From Faeciplasma sp900553675 (lineage in GTDB: Bacteria; Bacillota; Clostridia; Oscillospirales; Ruminococcaceae): 64,000 nt of DNA. The translations under genes were made by a program, and so were the position numbers. Location: assembly GCA_958428235.1 (NCBI GenBank), contig CAUAFG010000004.1:62001-126000 (forward strand), written 5' to 3'. The notes beneath the pieces were generated by a model. The model was not told where the DNA came from. It did not search any database and saw only the letters and a program-made list of their open reading frames with translations. Shown here piece after piece: positions 1 to 9,695 of the stretch (the first letter of the stretch is position 1; every line of letters begins with the position of its first letter).

Positions 1-1
1 G

Positions 2-454
2 CTGCACAATATCTGTCAGACCGGCGGAATTTATTCTGTAGGTATTGTTAACGCTGGAAATAACGGAACAGGCTATCTTCTCTGCCCGAATATCGAGGTC
101 AATGATAGTGCCACTCTTAATGCCGGCGGAATAGTTGTTTCAGGCTTCTACGACGCAAAAACTGCCCCCAGCAATGAATTGCATAAGGAAGAAAACTTCC
201 GGTCTACTATGGCTGCCAACCAGAATATTCTTGATGGAAAAGCAAATGCCGGTCTGGTAGTAAACGGCGGAAAGGTTGATGCCGAATACATAACCGGCGA
301 CGTAAACGGCAAGATAACCGTAAACGGCGGCGTGGTAACAGCAAATCAAATCGGCTCTACAGGTAAGCTGTATGGCTATACAAGATATGTCCCGATGAAA
401 GGCGAGAAAAGTATATCTATACCTATGATAGAATTCCTGCCAAAGATTGCATGA
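2..454 (+). CDS. Surface repeat protein, N-terminal fragment (frame-broken, 5' truncated by window)
   Basis: The reading frame is open from base 2, so the gene begins outside the window. The translation is rich in NGG/GG-T turns typical of secreted beta-helical or beta-sandwich surface proteins. The frame ends at 454, but the next frame continues the same composition (reading Y-I-Y-T-Y-D-R-I-P-A-K-D-C before the Met at 451). Adding one A to the A4 run at 407-410 joins the two frames without a break. I therefore read 2-7904 as one gene. Its function is unknown beyond a probable extracellular location. Confidence 0.7.
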   Translation: MHNICQTGGIYSVGIVNAGNNGTGYLLCPNIEVNDSATLNAGGIVVSGFYDAKTAPSNELHKEENFRSTMAANQNILDGKANAGLVVNGGKVDAEYITGDVNGKITVNGGVVTANQIGSTGKLYGYTRYVPMKGEKSISIPMIEFLPKIA

Positions 455-3400
455 CCGTTAATATTAACGGCGGCACGGTTAATGTTATTTCCAAAGAAGG
501 AAAAGGAGGCTTCCTTGGAGGCATGCACTCGGTGGTTAATGTCACCGGCGGAACCGTAACGCTTGATAAAAACTCCGTCCTTGGTATGACCGAGGAACAG
601 CAGACCGCCTTGAAGAATTATTATACTTCAAATAATATGCGGCTTGAAAACTTCTGCAAAATCAACATCAGCAAAGGCACTGTTGAAGGCGAAGCCGGTG
701 AGAGTGATACTAACGGCGGCTCAATTTCTGCTCCGTATGGCAATGTGATGATCTCCGGTGCGGAAACCGCCGTAAAAGTTTACAACTGTATGGCGTACTG
801 CGGCGAGATTAGTATTTCAGATGCATCAGGCAAAAAGTATACGAATCCATATACCGGTGATGATAGATTGCCTGGTCACGGTAATCTTTCAATATGCATA
901 GCCAACCGTCTTTCTGCCAAGAATTTGACTATTGATAAATCTTCGGTTGTATATGCTGCCAAGGCATATGCAAATGTTGTCGATGGCGAAACAGGACATA
1001 TCATTGTCACTCACGATAAGGACAATACGGCTTACCTGTACACCACCGGAGCCTATGGCATTATAGGTCAGGGCGATGGCACGTATGATTATGTCGACGG
1101 TAAAGATGGTAATATAGAAGATAGAAACGTATTCGGCGTTAAGGTTGTAGACGTTCACTATGAAATTAAGACCGACGATGTTTTGCTTAGTAAGGATGTA
1201 GACAGAGTTACAAACCCGAATCTTGATAGTGATAGTGGTCTGCCATATTATATAGTTATGCCTGATACTGCCACTGATACGAAATACACTCTTAAACCCG
1301 CTTTATGCTCAGGCTATAATTTCCTGGGATGGTATCAATATAACCCTGAAACAAAGCAGCTCACCGATGAAAAAATTGAAATGATCGATAAATCAAATTC
1401 CAAGGATGTTTATATTGGTGCTAAGTGGGAAAAGGTTAATGTTGAATTTGAGATACATATAACTCTAGAAAACTCTGACGATGCAGACACTACAAATATG
1501 GAACAAGTGGATGGCGACAGCAACAAATGGAGATTCACGAAGACTGTCGAAGTTCCATATGGCAGCCCTATTTTAAGCAAGGATGGCATTGACCTTACAG
1601 ATACAAGCTTTATGACCAAAACCAAGAGCATAGTAGAGCTTAATTACGAGGGCAAAAAAGTTTTAACGGATGCTACTGTTATGCCTGAAATGTCAGATGC
1701 TTATGTTAAGGATGGCAACCCGCTCGTGCTTGAAGTATCGCGCAACGGTACCCAGCTTAAAAATGTTCTTGTAACATTAAATCAGAACAAGAACGAAAAG
1801 AACAGACCTGAGGATACCCGCTTCAACTTGAATACTGCACCCGGTGTAACCATAAACTCAGGAGGTGATACCTTTGATACGGTAAGCTGTTATCAATCTA
1901 TCAGCATAAAGCTTAATCAAACCAAGGCGTTCTCCAAGGATGACAGTCTTATAACTCCTACCGCTCCTGGCTATACCTTTGGCGGATGGTATTTTGACAA
2001 AGAGTGTACTAAACCAGTAACAGAAAATGAAACGCTGCAGGAGCTCTCTAAAGAGTATGCAAACATTATTTTGTATGCAAAGTGGACTCCCAACAAATAT
2101 CTGGTAAAATTCAGCACGAAAACCGAAGAAAGCGATCCAGACACTGACAATCGTTGGGTAACACCCAAAGACGAGCCTGGCGCTAACGATCCAGCAGTGC
2201 TTGAAAAAAATTATGTTTGGACATATGATACTCCGCCAACCGAATTAGTCAATCCGGATAAAGAAACTGATAAATTAACTTCGCTTCCGAAGGCATGGCG
2301 CGAGGGCTATGTGTTTAAGTGCTGGCAGTATAAAGACAATAAAGGCGCACCGCACAGGGTGACAGATTACACTGAACTTAGAAAAACTATTGAAGCACTT
2401 GATATTAGTCAGATACATGATACAAGCAACAAAACTGCTGCGTTAACGCTTTATGCGGAGTATCGTCCTGTTAAGGTTACCTATGAGCCTAACGGCGGCA
2501 GCTGGGTGAAAGGAACGTCGCCTTCTCCGAACGATTTGATATATGGCAATGCTCTGGCGGGATATACTAAGTTAGCAGCAGCAGATAATAGCTCCGAATA
2601 TGATAAGCTCGGAACCGTGTCAAGTGCTGATGGAAAAACCCAATACAGTGTAGTCAGCACAACGAGCGGGTATTTCAGCACAAACAAAAAGTATGTTGAC
2701 AATGATTACCGAAAAGTCATTTCGCGCAAGGGCTACACCTTCCAAGGATGGAAAAAGGATGGCGAAGCTGAGTCAAATAAATATTACGGCTGCGTTCCAA
2801 GGTTTAACGATCTTGTGCTGATAGCTGATTGGAAGGCTAATACCTATGATCTTGAGCTGCATGTTAAGTATGATAGTTATGACGAATATATATCCAAGTT
2901 CAGCAATCCTGATGATAATCCAAAGACAATATCCAATGTAAAAGTCGGCGAAAAGATACCGGTCAACTCATTGCCTGAAAAAGAAAAGTGGTATGCATAC
3001 AATCCTGACGCTGACACCAATACCGAAAAGCACCGTCTGCTTCTTGGCATGACCTTTGCCGCGCTTGATCCCGGCAACAGTGATGATACTAACGCCGGAA
3101 GCGTATACAATAAGTATGCCAAAGCGGTTACCAACATGCTCAACAGCAAAACCATGTTTGACAATGGAGACGTCTTTACAATTCCGGATGATGATAGTTA
3201 TAAGAAGGACTTGGATGAGGCGGTAGTTGCGAATACCGGCTTTGATTCCATCCCTGATTATCCGACAGGAAGCACCATACCCATGTATGGCGTTTACAGA
3301 GAGCGTTCGCTGGTATTTATCGAGCAGTATGTTGACTCGGAAGGCAAAACTAACAGCAAAATTATGTATACTCATCCGTGGAATCAGTATACTGATTATC

Positions 3401-5394
3401 CGTATAATGCTTATAGAAATGATGAATCCGGAAAGTTCGACACTCTTACAAGTCCAACAGGCGGCTATGCGCTTGTTGGATGGTATGCGCTGTCCGGCGA
3501 TATCGATGCTTCACGCAGATATCCGGAAAACAATAATGACAATAAATTTGAAGATACGGTTAATGAATGGAGAAAACTACCAGGGGCAGATGGCATTTAT
3601 GACATCAACGTCTACACCGCCTATGTTCCGTCTTTGAACATCGAGCAGGAGTTAACGGCAAATTCATCGCCCACCGTTGTTAGTTATCCGAGCACTGCAT
3701 ATACCCTTCCCGGAAGTATGCAGCAAGGTGTAATGAGCTATAAAATCACGAACAAGGACGGCAAAGAATTTCACATAATTGATAAAACCTCCATGCTGGC
3801 TCATCAATATGACAGTACCTGGAAGTCGGACGATGGCAATATCACCTATTCAGCTGATAATACCTTTGCCATTGAGCTAACGCTTAGCAAGGATGGTTCA
3901 AGCAATCTTGATCCGGTGTCATTAGTTGTTAACCAGAATGCTGTGAATGTAGCCAGTCAGGCAATCGGCAAAGACTGGAAGCTGACGCTCACCCTGTATC
4001 ATTCTAAGGTTATGACTGCGAAAAACACGTATAACTTTGATATAAGCTATTCTTTCGCGGGGTTGAGTCAGCAGCGGCTTACCGCCGATGTAACCGTTAA
4101 TCTCTGCCCATCGCAGTATGAGGTTACGTATAGCGCTGTGCTTCCGGAGGATATCAGCAAGCTGAACGTAATCAATGATAATGATTTTAATGCGGATACC
4201 GATAAAAAAGCATATGAGAAAACGGTAACAATGGACTATGGTGCAACGCTGCTGCTGGTTGATGAAACCCTTGTGCTTGAGGGCTACACAAGGAATACGT
4301 ATTGGAGCTATGGCGATACCGAGCTCGCAGACGGCGTTCTGTCCCTTGAGAAAGTGACTTTCGCTGAACCTGATAGCAAAAAAGCTGCACTCGAAAACGG
4401 CAAACTCACTCTTACCGCAGAGTATACTCCCAATGAATATACTCTTGAAAAGGACGAGTCGCTAAAAAAACTTACTCTGGGCTCATGGACTATTACCTAT
4501 AGTGATGGTGCAAGTGATGCAAACAGCAATGATGATACTCTGCTTTTTGACTCTGCAAGTGTTAAGTATCACTCATCAGTAACCTTTAAGCCGTCTCAAT
4601 ATCAGAAACCCGAGTTTATAACGCTTACATACACTAAAAACGGCAATGAAATAACAGAGCTGTTAAGCGAATACAAGGGCAAAACGGAGGTAGACGGCAA
4701 ATACATCATATCCATGCCCGCAAGCGATGTTACCGTCGGCTACAGCGAGGTTATCACTCTGTATCTTGATGAAGGCACAATCGAGCTTTTCCCAGATGGA
4801 TTTAAGCAGAAAAATAAGTATGGAGACATACTGATACAATGGAGCGGCGATTACCGCATTCTTCAGAATAAGGATAATGACAGCTCCAAGCCAACATTAA
4901 ATGTTCTTAAGCTATATGGCGATCTTACAAAGCGCCCTTCAACAAGCGGCGGCAGCGATATTGATCGCAAAATCGCACTTGGCAATCTCAATATATCAAG
5001 TGATGATTCCATTGCGCTGGTAACAGATGGCTCCACTTCATCGTCAGCCAACCTGACTCAAAAAGGGAATATCGTGGCAAAGAATATTCTTGTCCCCAGC
5101 AAAACATCCCTGAGACTGACCGGCACTGAAGGCAATAAAATCACCCTTACGCCTGAATGCAGTTCTGCCAACACCAGAGCCGCTATCGGCGCAGCTAATA
5201 GCAATCCCGAAAACGGAAATATCACTCTCAGCAATGTAAATGTCGTTATGTCTTTAGAGGCGCCATCCTCATCCAGCGGCATAGGTTCGGGATCGCAAAG
5301 CGCGCCAGGCTGTGGAGCTGTAACTATCAGCGGCGGCAGTATTACTGTTAAAGAAAAAATAGCGTTAGCGGACAGTATACCGGCGCATGGATAG
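451..5394 (+). CDS. Giant surface protein with InlB/Flg_new-type repeats, central fragment
   Basis: This 1647-residue open stretch carries several Listeria-Bacteroides (Flg_new, InlB B-repeat) modules, recognised by the G-Y-x-F-x-G-W-Y/K core followed about 30-50 residues later by an L-Y/I-A-x-W/Y strand. Examples are GYNFLGWY near 1312, GYTFGGWY near 1969 and GYTFQGWK near 2730. Such modules occur in secreted or wall-attached proteins of Firmicutes, often as spacers or adhesin parts. No catalytic motif is seen. Its Met at 451 is internal to the true gene, since the upstream frame 2-454 continues into it. The stop at 5392-5394 is also probably artificial: one extra A in the A6 run at 5354-5359 would read on into the next fragment. 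Confidence 0.8.
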   Translation: MTVNINGGTVNVISKEGKGGFLGGMHSVVNVTGGTVTLDKNSVLGMTEEQQTALKNYYTSNNMRLENFCKINISKGTVEGEAGESDTNGGSISAPYGNVMISGAETAVKVYNCMAYCGEISISDASGKKYTNPYTGDDRLPGHGNLSICIANRLSAKNLTIDKSSVVYAAKAYANVVDGETGHIIVTHDKDNTAYLYTTGAYGIIGQGDGTYDYVDGKDGNIEDRNVFGVKVVDVHYEIKTDDVLLSKDVDRVTNPNLDSDSGLPYYIVMPDTATDTKYTLKPALCSGYNFLGWYQYNPETKQLTDEKIEMIDKSNSKDVYIGAKWEKVNVEFEIHITLENSDDADTTNMEQVDGDSNKWRFTKTVEVPYGSPILSKDGIDLTDTSFMTKTKSIVELNYEGKKVLTDATVMPEMSDAYVKDGNPLVLEVSRNGTQLKNVLVTLNQNKNEKNRPEDTRFNLNTAPGVTINSGGDTFDTVSCYQSISIKLNQTKAFSKDDSLITPTAPGYTFGGWYFDKECTKPVTENETLQELSKEYANIILYAKWTPNKYLVKFSTKTEESDPDTDNRWVTPKDEPGANDPAVLEKNYVWTYDTPPTELVNPDKETDKLTSLPKAWREGYVFKCWQYKDNKGAPHRVTDYTELRKTIEALDISQIHDTSNKTAALTLYAEYRPVKVTYEPNGGSWVKGTSPSPNDLIYGNALAGYTKLAAADNSSEYDKLGTVSSADGKTQYSVVSTTSGYFSTNKKYVDNDYRKVISRKGYTFQGWKKDGEAESNKYYGCVPRFNDLVLIADWKANTYDLELHVKYDSYDEYISKFSNPDDNPKTISNVKVGEKIPVNSLPEKEKWYAYNPDADTNTEKHRLLLGMTFAALDPGNSDDTNAGSVYNKYAKAVTNMLNSKTMFDNGDVFTIPDDDSYKKDLDEAVVANTGFDSIPDYPTGSTIPMYGVYRERSLVFIEQYVDSEGKTNSKIMYTHPWNQYTDYPYNAYRNDESGKFDTLTSPTGGYALVGWYALSGDIDASRRYPENNNDNKFEDTVNEWRKLPGADGIYDINVYTAYVPSLNIEQELTANSSPTVVSYPSTAYTLPGSMQQGVMSYKITNKDGKEFHIIDKTSMLAHQYDSTWKSDDGNITYSADNTFAIELTLSKDGSSNLDPVSLVVNQNAVNVASQAIGKDWKLTLTLYHSKVMTAKNTYNFDISYSFAGLSQQRLTADVTVNLCPSQYEVTYSAVLPEDISKLNVINDNDFNADTDKKAYEKTVTMDYGATLLLVDETLVLEGYTRNTYWSYGDTELADGVLSLEKVTFAEPDSKKAALENGKLTLTAEYTPNEYTLEKDESLKKLTLGSWTITYSDGASDANSNDDTLLFDSASVKYHSSVTFKPSQYQKPEFITLTYTKNGNEITELLSEYKGKTEVDGKYIISMPASDVTVGYSEVITLYLDEGTIELFPDGFKQKNKYGDILIQWSGDYRILQNKDNDSSKPTLNVLKLYGDLTKRPSTSGGSDIDRKIALGNLNISSDDSIALVTDGSTSSSANLTQKGNIVAKNILVPSKTSLRLTGTEGNKITLTPECSSANTRAAIGAANSNPENGNITLSNVNVVMSLEAPSSSSGIGSGSQSAPGCGAVTISGGSITVKEKIALADSIPAHG

Positions 5395-5531
5395 GCGGTG
5401 CGGGAGTTACAGATGTATCGGTAACTAACACAACTATTAGAGGCAGCGGAGAAAACCACAAAGCAAAGGCTGTTGACGGAGGCACTGTTAAGCTTGAAAA
5501 CTGCACAATTGGCTCCGAAAGTGCTCCCGTT

Positions 5532-7904
5532 ATGGAACCAATTCATGCAAATAGCAGTCTGACAATCACTGATTGCTATATTTATCAGCAGAATGAACAC
5601 TCCATCAGCGGAGCTATGATCGGCACGGACAGCAGTGGAACCACGACAATCAATAATAGTACCGTGCATGTAAGATACACTGGCGTAGGCAGTTCTGCCA
5701 GTCTGTATACCGGCAAGCTGATTATTAATGACGCTGCTTCTGATGTAACCATCTGGGGCAATCAGATTATTGAAGTAAGCAATGGCGATATAACCATTGG
5801 AGCCGACATCTTTGATCAAAGCTCGGAACATCATACAACGTCAAGCAGCAAATATCTGCTTTTGTCGGAGAAAGTACCTGCGGTCTCATCGGATCTGACA
5901 GTTAATGTAAGCGGCAAAACCATAACGGTTAAGGCGCCTGCCGACACTTCTCAAAACGCAACCACCATCGGCACTATGAATATCAGTGGCAACACAGACC
6001 TGGTTCTTGATGGCGACTTGATTGTTTCAGGCGTGGCAAGTGTTGCTGCGTATAATACGCTCACTGTAACCGGCAATTATAATCATGGCATCACCTACCG
6101 AGCAGGTCTTACCGGCGAGGGCGACTATGTGCAGAATAATGGCAGACTTACCGGAAATGATAACGTAGTAGTCAAGGGCAATATGACCCTTAAAAATGTA
6201 ACCGCTGACTGCACCGTACATTCCATAGGAAGCAACGGCGGAGGCGATAAAACCGCAACTACCGTTACTATATCCGGCGGAAACGTAACCGCGAAAAACA
6301 TCGGCGCGATAGGTGAGCAGAATAAAACCTTTACATTTGTAAAAACGGATAGCGAAGCAAAAATAAATGGCAAGCTGATTCGGGACCATTATCGTCTGCA
6401 ATATCTGACCAGCGGAATCGATGTGGTATTAAAGGGTACTGACGGCAAGGCTTTACCTACTGTTCTTCGTACCGAAACCGAAACCGCATCCGGTATCATA
6501 ACTGTTCTGGACAGCAAACCCGCTAAGCCGACCGGCACTGATGAGCAAGCCTTCAATTGCTGGTATATATTGAGCAAAAACGGCAGTAAAAGTCTGGCAC
6601 TGCTTGATAGCAGTGCAACACCTGGTGGTTTGGACGATATTGCACTTCTTGACGCAAATACTGATTCAAAGGGAATGAGCGAACCTGCTGAAGATGGCAC
6701 AAGCACCCTGAACGTATACGCATGGCTGAATGCTAAGGGAACGGCTGCAATAAAGGCAGGAAGACTGTTTGACAGCTTTGATGACGGAACTGATACCGCA
6801 GACATCTCGAACAGATATGCATGGACGGTTAAGATTACCAGCAACGCAACATATATCTCCGACCGAGATTATCAGGTTGAATTCAGTGAAAATCTTCCTG
6901 CTGGTACCGACCTTACTCTCACAGTAATTAAGGATGGCGGCTTGAAAGAGTTCTATTACTACACCTTGAGTGCTGAAAAGCAAACTATAAACTTCTCTGA
7001 TTTCACCAAAATGGGAACAGCAAACGGAAGTGCCCCAACGTTTGTATACAATGAAAACGGAGGCGACGAAACCTTCCTTCTAAGCGCTGATTTCCGCGAG
7101 CTGCCTGACGGAAGCGATCCGGTGAATAATACAGTCAGCTTCTCCGCAATTTCAAACGGCACAGCTATTTCGCTTGGCGATGGTGCAGAAGTAAGCTATA
7201 GTATTTCAACCATTGTAAAAGGCGTAATTAGCTGTGAAGCAGACAACAAGATTAAAGTTGTAAAGCTGCCCTCCGGCGATGAGAACCGCTCCGGAAAAGC
7301 ACTTTATCTTGTGGCGACGCTGAGCAAAACGGCTGAATCAAATCTCAAGCTTCCACTGAATGCAGAAGGAGCTTTGAACAACGGAAACATCAAAGGCGAA
7401 TTGTTCAGCGGCAATACGATGGCATTCAATCTGGGTAAATATAGTGATGCGGTGGCAGCCGAATACTCCTACACATTCAGCGGTCTGCCCGATGGCACTT
7501 ATTTAATCAGCTGGAAGCTCTGCACCGGAAATGACGGCAATATGCTTGGCGGGGCTTGCAGTGATGAAGCAACATCTTCGCTTACTGTTTCGACGGTTAA
7601 ACCTTGGCTTAAAGTCACATACGATTCGGAAAGCAGGGTGCTTGCTAAGGGCAGTTATCATACGCTTCAGTTCGGATATAGTACCAATGCCAATGAGATC
7701 ACCGTAACTGTTGAAAAGCAGGGGCTACTTGGTGCCTTCTCAAATAGTACAGTTGCTGACCAAACTGTAACGATCAGTGCAGGAAATAATCCCGAAAGCA
7801 TTGATGTTATCATCCCAGCCGAAGCCGGAACATATCGCGTTCGCTTCTCAATCAATAAAGACAGCGGTGACGATGATGTATTCTACACCTTTATAGTAGA
7901 ATAG
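5532..7904 (+). CDS. Giant surface protein, C-terminal fragment
   Basis: This is the third-frame continuation of the same protein. The frame is open from 5352, so the first Met at 5532 is not a real start, and sequence just before it (T-G-A-W-I-G-G-A-G-V-T-D) is the natural continuation of the previous fragment. The region holds more G/N/T-rich beta repeats and then Ig-like strands, ending in Y-T-F-I-V-E. No LPxTG sorting signal, dockerin, SLH or choline-binding repeat is visible at the C-terminus, so how it is retained at the surface is unclear. A strong terminator follows directly. Confidence 0.75.
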   Translation: MEPIHANSSLTITDCYIYQQNEHSISGAMIGTDSSGTTTINNSTVHVRYTGVGSSASLYTGKLIINDAASDVTIWGNQIIEVSNGDITIGADIFDQSSEHHTTSSSKYLLLSEKVPAVSSDLTVNVSGKTITVKAPADTSQNATTIGTMNISGNTDLVLDGDLIVSGVASVAAYNTLTVTGNYNHGITYRAGLTGEGDYVQNNGRLTGNDNVVVKGNMTLKNVTADCTVHSIGSNGGGDKTATTVTISGGNVTAKNIGAIGEQNKTFTFVKTDSEAKINGKLIRDHYRLQYLTSGIDVVLKGTDGKALPTVLRTETETASGIITVLDSKPAKPTGTDEQAFNCWYILSKNGSKSLALLDSSATPGGLDDIALLDANTDSKGMSEPAEDGTSTLNVYAWLNAKGTAAIKAGRLFDSFDDGTDTADISNRYAWTVKITSNATYISDRDYQVEFSENLPAGTDLTLTVIKDGGLKEFYYYTLSAEKQTINFSDFTKMGTANGSAPTFVYNENGGDETFLLSADFRELPDGSDPVNNTVSFSAISNGTAISLGDGAEVSYSISTIVKGVISCEADNKIKVVKLPSGDENRSGKALYLVATLSKTAESNLKLPLNAEGALNNGNIKGELFSGNTMAFNLGKYSDAVAAEYSYTFSGLPDGTYLISWKLCTGNDGNMLGGACSDEATSSLTVSTVKPWLKVTYDSESRVLAKGSYHTLQFGYSTNANEITVTVEKQGLLGAFSNSTVADQTVTISAGNNPESIDVIIPAEAGTYRVRFSINKDSGDDDVFYTFIVE

Positions 7905-7920
7905 CATAAGAACAAATTGC

Positions 7921-7951
7921 AGCGGCGGGAAGCGTTTTCCTGCCGCTTTTT
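7921..7951 (+). terminator. Rho-independent terminator of the surface-protein gene
   Basis: A ten-base-pair GC-rich stem (AGCGGCGGGA with TCCTGCCGCT, one G-U pair) closes a short loop and is followed by five T residues. It begins 17 bases after the stop codon. Confidence 0.85.
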
Positions 7952-7995
7952 GTATATCAACACAAATTTATTACAAAACTCACACAAAAAATGTA

Positions 7996-8024
7996 TTGAC
8001 GAAATATGAATTATTGCATATAAT
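7996..8024 (+). promoter_or_regulatory. Sigma-A promoter of the LOG-family gene
   Basis: TTGACG (7996-8001) and TATAAT (8019-8024) are separated by 17 bp and lie about 47 bp upstream of the chosen start codon. This also argues against the longer in-frame start at 7996. Confidence 0.75.
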
Positions 8025-8070
8025 AATATGTGTGGATAAATTTACAGAACCGGACAGGAGGACTTTTAGT

Positions 8071-8625
8071 ATGTCAAAAAAATATTACGCCTGCGTGTAT
8101 GGCGGAGCTTCTAACAGAATCGATAATAAATATATAGATGAAATAGAGAAGCTTGGAAAAATAATAGTCGATAACGGCTTCTCGCTTGTGTTCGGCGCGG
8201 GAGCTTCGGGCTGCATGGGTGCCGCCGCAAGGGGAGTTAGAAATGCCGACGGCTACGTTATGGGCATCTCGCCCCATTTTATAAGCACCTTTGAGCCTAT
8301 TTTCGACTGCGACAACACCGTTATGGTGGACACCATGGCAGAGAGAAAAACTCTCATGGAAAAGCACGCGGATATCTTCTTCATCGCCCCAGGCGGCATA
8401 GGAACTATGGATGAATTTTTCCAGATCCTCACGCTGAAATATCTTAACCGCCTTTCCGCACCGATAGTGGTTCTCAACATAGACGGCTTTTACGACAGCC
8501 TTATCGCGCTTGTCGATGCCCTGATAGCCAACAACGCCGCCATTCCGGAGGTAAGAACCTACTTCGACGTTGTGGATTCGGTAGACGACGAGCTGATAGT
8601 AAAGCGTTTTAACGAATGTAAGTGA
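8071..8625 (+). CDS. LOG-family (TIGR00730) nucleotide phosphoribohydrolase-like protein
   Basis: The protein has 184 residues, typical of the family. It shows the Rossmann-fold entry Y-A-C-V-Y-G-G-A-S, the F-G-A-G-A-S-G-C-M-G loop and the signature P-G-G-I-G-T-M-D-E (PGGxGTxxE), which forms the active site of lysine-decarboxylase-like/LOG proteins that release the base from nucleoside 5'-monophosphates. The start at 8071 is chosen because of the AGGAGG site 11 bp upstream and the promoter at 7996-8024. In bacteria the physiological substrate is usually unknown; AMP or a modified purine nucleotide is likely. It appears monocistronic. Confidence 0.85.
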   Translation: MSKKYYACVYGGASNRIDNKYIDEIEKLGKIIVDNGFSLVFGAGASGCMGAAARGVRNADGYVMGISPHFISTFEPIFDCDNTVMVDTMAERKTLMEKHADIFFIAPGGIGTMDEFFQILTLKYLNRLSAPIVVLNIDGFYDSLIALVDALIANNAAIPEVRTYFDVVDSVDDELIVKRFNECK

Positions 8626-8632
8626 TAAAAAC

Positions 8633-8684
8633 GATCCCGCCGCAGACCTCGCAAAAAGCGATTAAGCGTCGGGATTCTTTTTTC
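8633..8684 (+). terminator. Probable terminator after the LOG-family gene
   Basis: GATCCCG (8633-8639) can pair with CGGGATT (8670-8676), followed by a T-rich run. The loop is large, so this is less certain than a compact hairpin. Confidence 0.45.
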
Positions 8685-8701
8685 GATAGTCCGCAATTTC
8701 C

Positions 8702-8730
8702 TTGACACTCCGTCCGCAAAATGGTATAAT
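8702..8730 (+). promoter_or_regulatory. Consensus sigma-A promoter
   Basis: A perfect TTGACA (8702-8707), a 17-bp spacer and a perfect TATAAT (8725-8730), 30 bp before the membrane-protein start. Confidence 0.85.
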
Positions 8731-8760
8731 CAATTCATAATAAGCATAATTGGGGAGTGT

Positions 8761-9618
8761 ATGCATTTGAAATCGTCTAAAGAAACCACAGATGTAAGCG
8801 GCAGAATACTTTCCTCCGGACTTTTGTGGGTTATAGCTTTCCTTCTTTTTGTGTCGGCAGTGATGATTTTAGCCAGCGTGATATGCCTGTTTCTGCCCGG
8901 CAGGATGGACTATATCCGCGCGGCAATATTCTCCCACGGAATATACGGCAAGGACACCATAAACACCTACCTTGTCCTTCATCTAGCCGCACGGCTGGTT
9001 CTGCTCGTTGTTTCGGGAGTTTTTTCGTTCGGGATACTTTACACTCTGATGGCTTCAAAACTTCGACCGCAGGAGCCGGTAAGGGAAGCCGGATTTTCGG
9101 CTATGATAAAGCTTGAAAGCTGCATACATAAGCTTGTAAAGCCGCTGGGAGCAGTTCTGGCGTTGCTGTTTACCTACAAAATGATTTGCTACTGCGTGCT
9201 TTGCTACAGGAAAAGATATGTTAATTCCATGATATTCTCCTTCTTTGCAACCGTTTTCGGCGAGCTTCTGCTGGGACTTATCGCGGTCGGGGTGCTGTAC
9301 TGGATATACCGCTTCAGCGCGTCCACCGTGGACGACCTCACCTCCATCCAATATTCGCTTGTAACCCAAAAGTCCTCGGCGTATGGCATATCCACCTCGT
9401 CGTTCTTCTCCCTGTGCGCGTGTGCGGTTATAGCTTTATCTCTGGCTTTTGCCACGAGCTATGACCTGTTCGCCTTTGCGGCGTTTGCGGCTTCGTCCAT
9501 CGCCCAGCTTCTTGCAGCCGTCTTTATGAAAAGAACAAAAAGCTTTTTCGAGGAGCTTGCCTATGAAGAGTACATCAAAAACGGCAGGTCTTCGGGAAGA
9601 TTGGAAGAGATTGCATGA
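8761..9618 (+). CDS. Multi-pass membrane protein of unknown function
   Basis: The product has 285 residues and about six hydrophobic segments (roughly residues 20-47, 72-98, 118-137, 150-175, 208-228 and 230-250) with a soluble charged C-terminus. No family signature is recognised. The start at 8761 has a GGGGAG site close upstream and lies downstream of a perfect promoter, so it is probably well expressed. It stands alone between two terminators. A transport or sensing role cannot be claimed from the sequence. Confidence 0.7.
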   Translation: MHLKSSKETTDVSGRILSSGLLWVIAFLLFVSAVMILASVICLFLPGRMDYIRAAIFSHGIYGKDTINTYLVLHLAARLVLLVVSGVFSFGILYTLMASKLRPQEPVREAGFSAMIKLESCIHKLVKPLGAVLALLFTYKMICYCVLCYRKRYVNSMIFSFFATVFGELLLGLIAVGVLYWIYRFSASTVDDLTSIQYSLVTQKSSAYGISTSSFFSLCACAVIALSLAFATSYDLFAFAAFAASSIAQLLAAVFMKRTKSFFEELAYEEYIKNGRSSGRLEEIA

Positions 9619-9637
9619 GGAAATCATAAAATAATAA

Positions 9638-9681
9638 TCGGGGCAAAACCAGGATTGCAGTGGTTTGCCCCGATTTTTCTA
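9638..9681. terminator. Bidirectional terminator
   Basis: A long stem, ATCGGGGCAAAACCA against TGGTTTGCCCCGAT with one bulge, ends in a T-run on the plus strand. It sits between the convergent membrane-protein and GH26 genes and may serve both. Confidence 0.8.
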
Positions 9682-9695
9682 TTTTCTCTGTATGC

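Noticed and set aside
407..5360. Programmed -1 ribosomal frameshifting in the surface protein
   Set aside because: Neither site forms a good X-XXY-YYZ heptamer in the zero frame, and two unrelated genes break at homopolymers the same way, so a base-calling deletion is the simpler reading.
7996..8070. Longer start for the LOG-family gene
   Set aside because: It would begin at the -35 hexamer of the gene's own promoter. The Met at 8071 has AGGAGG.
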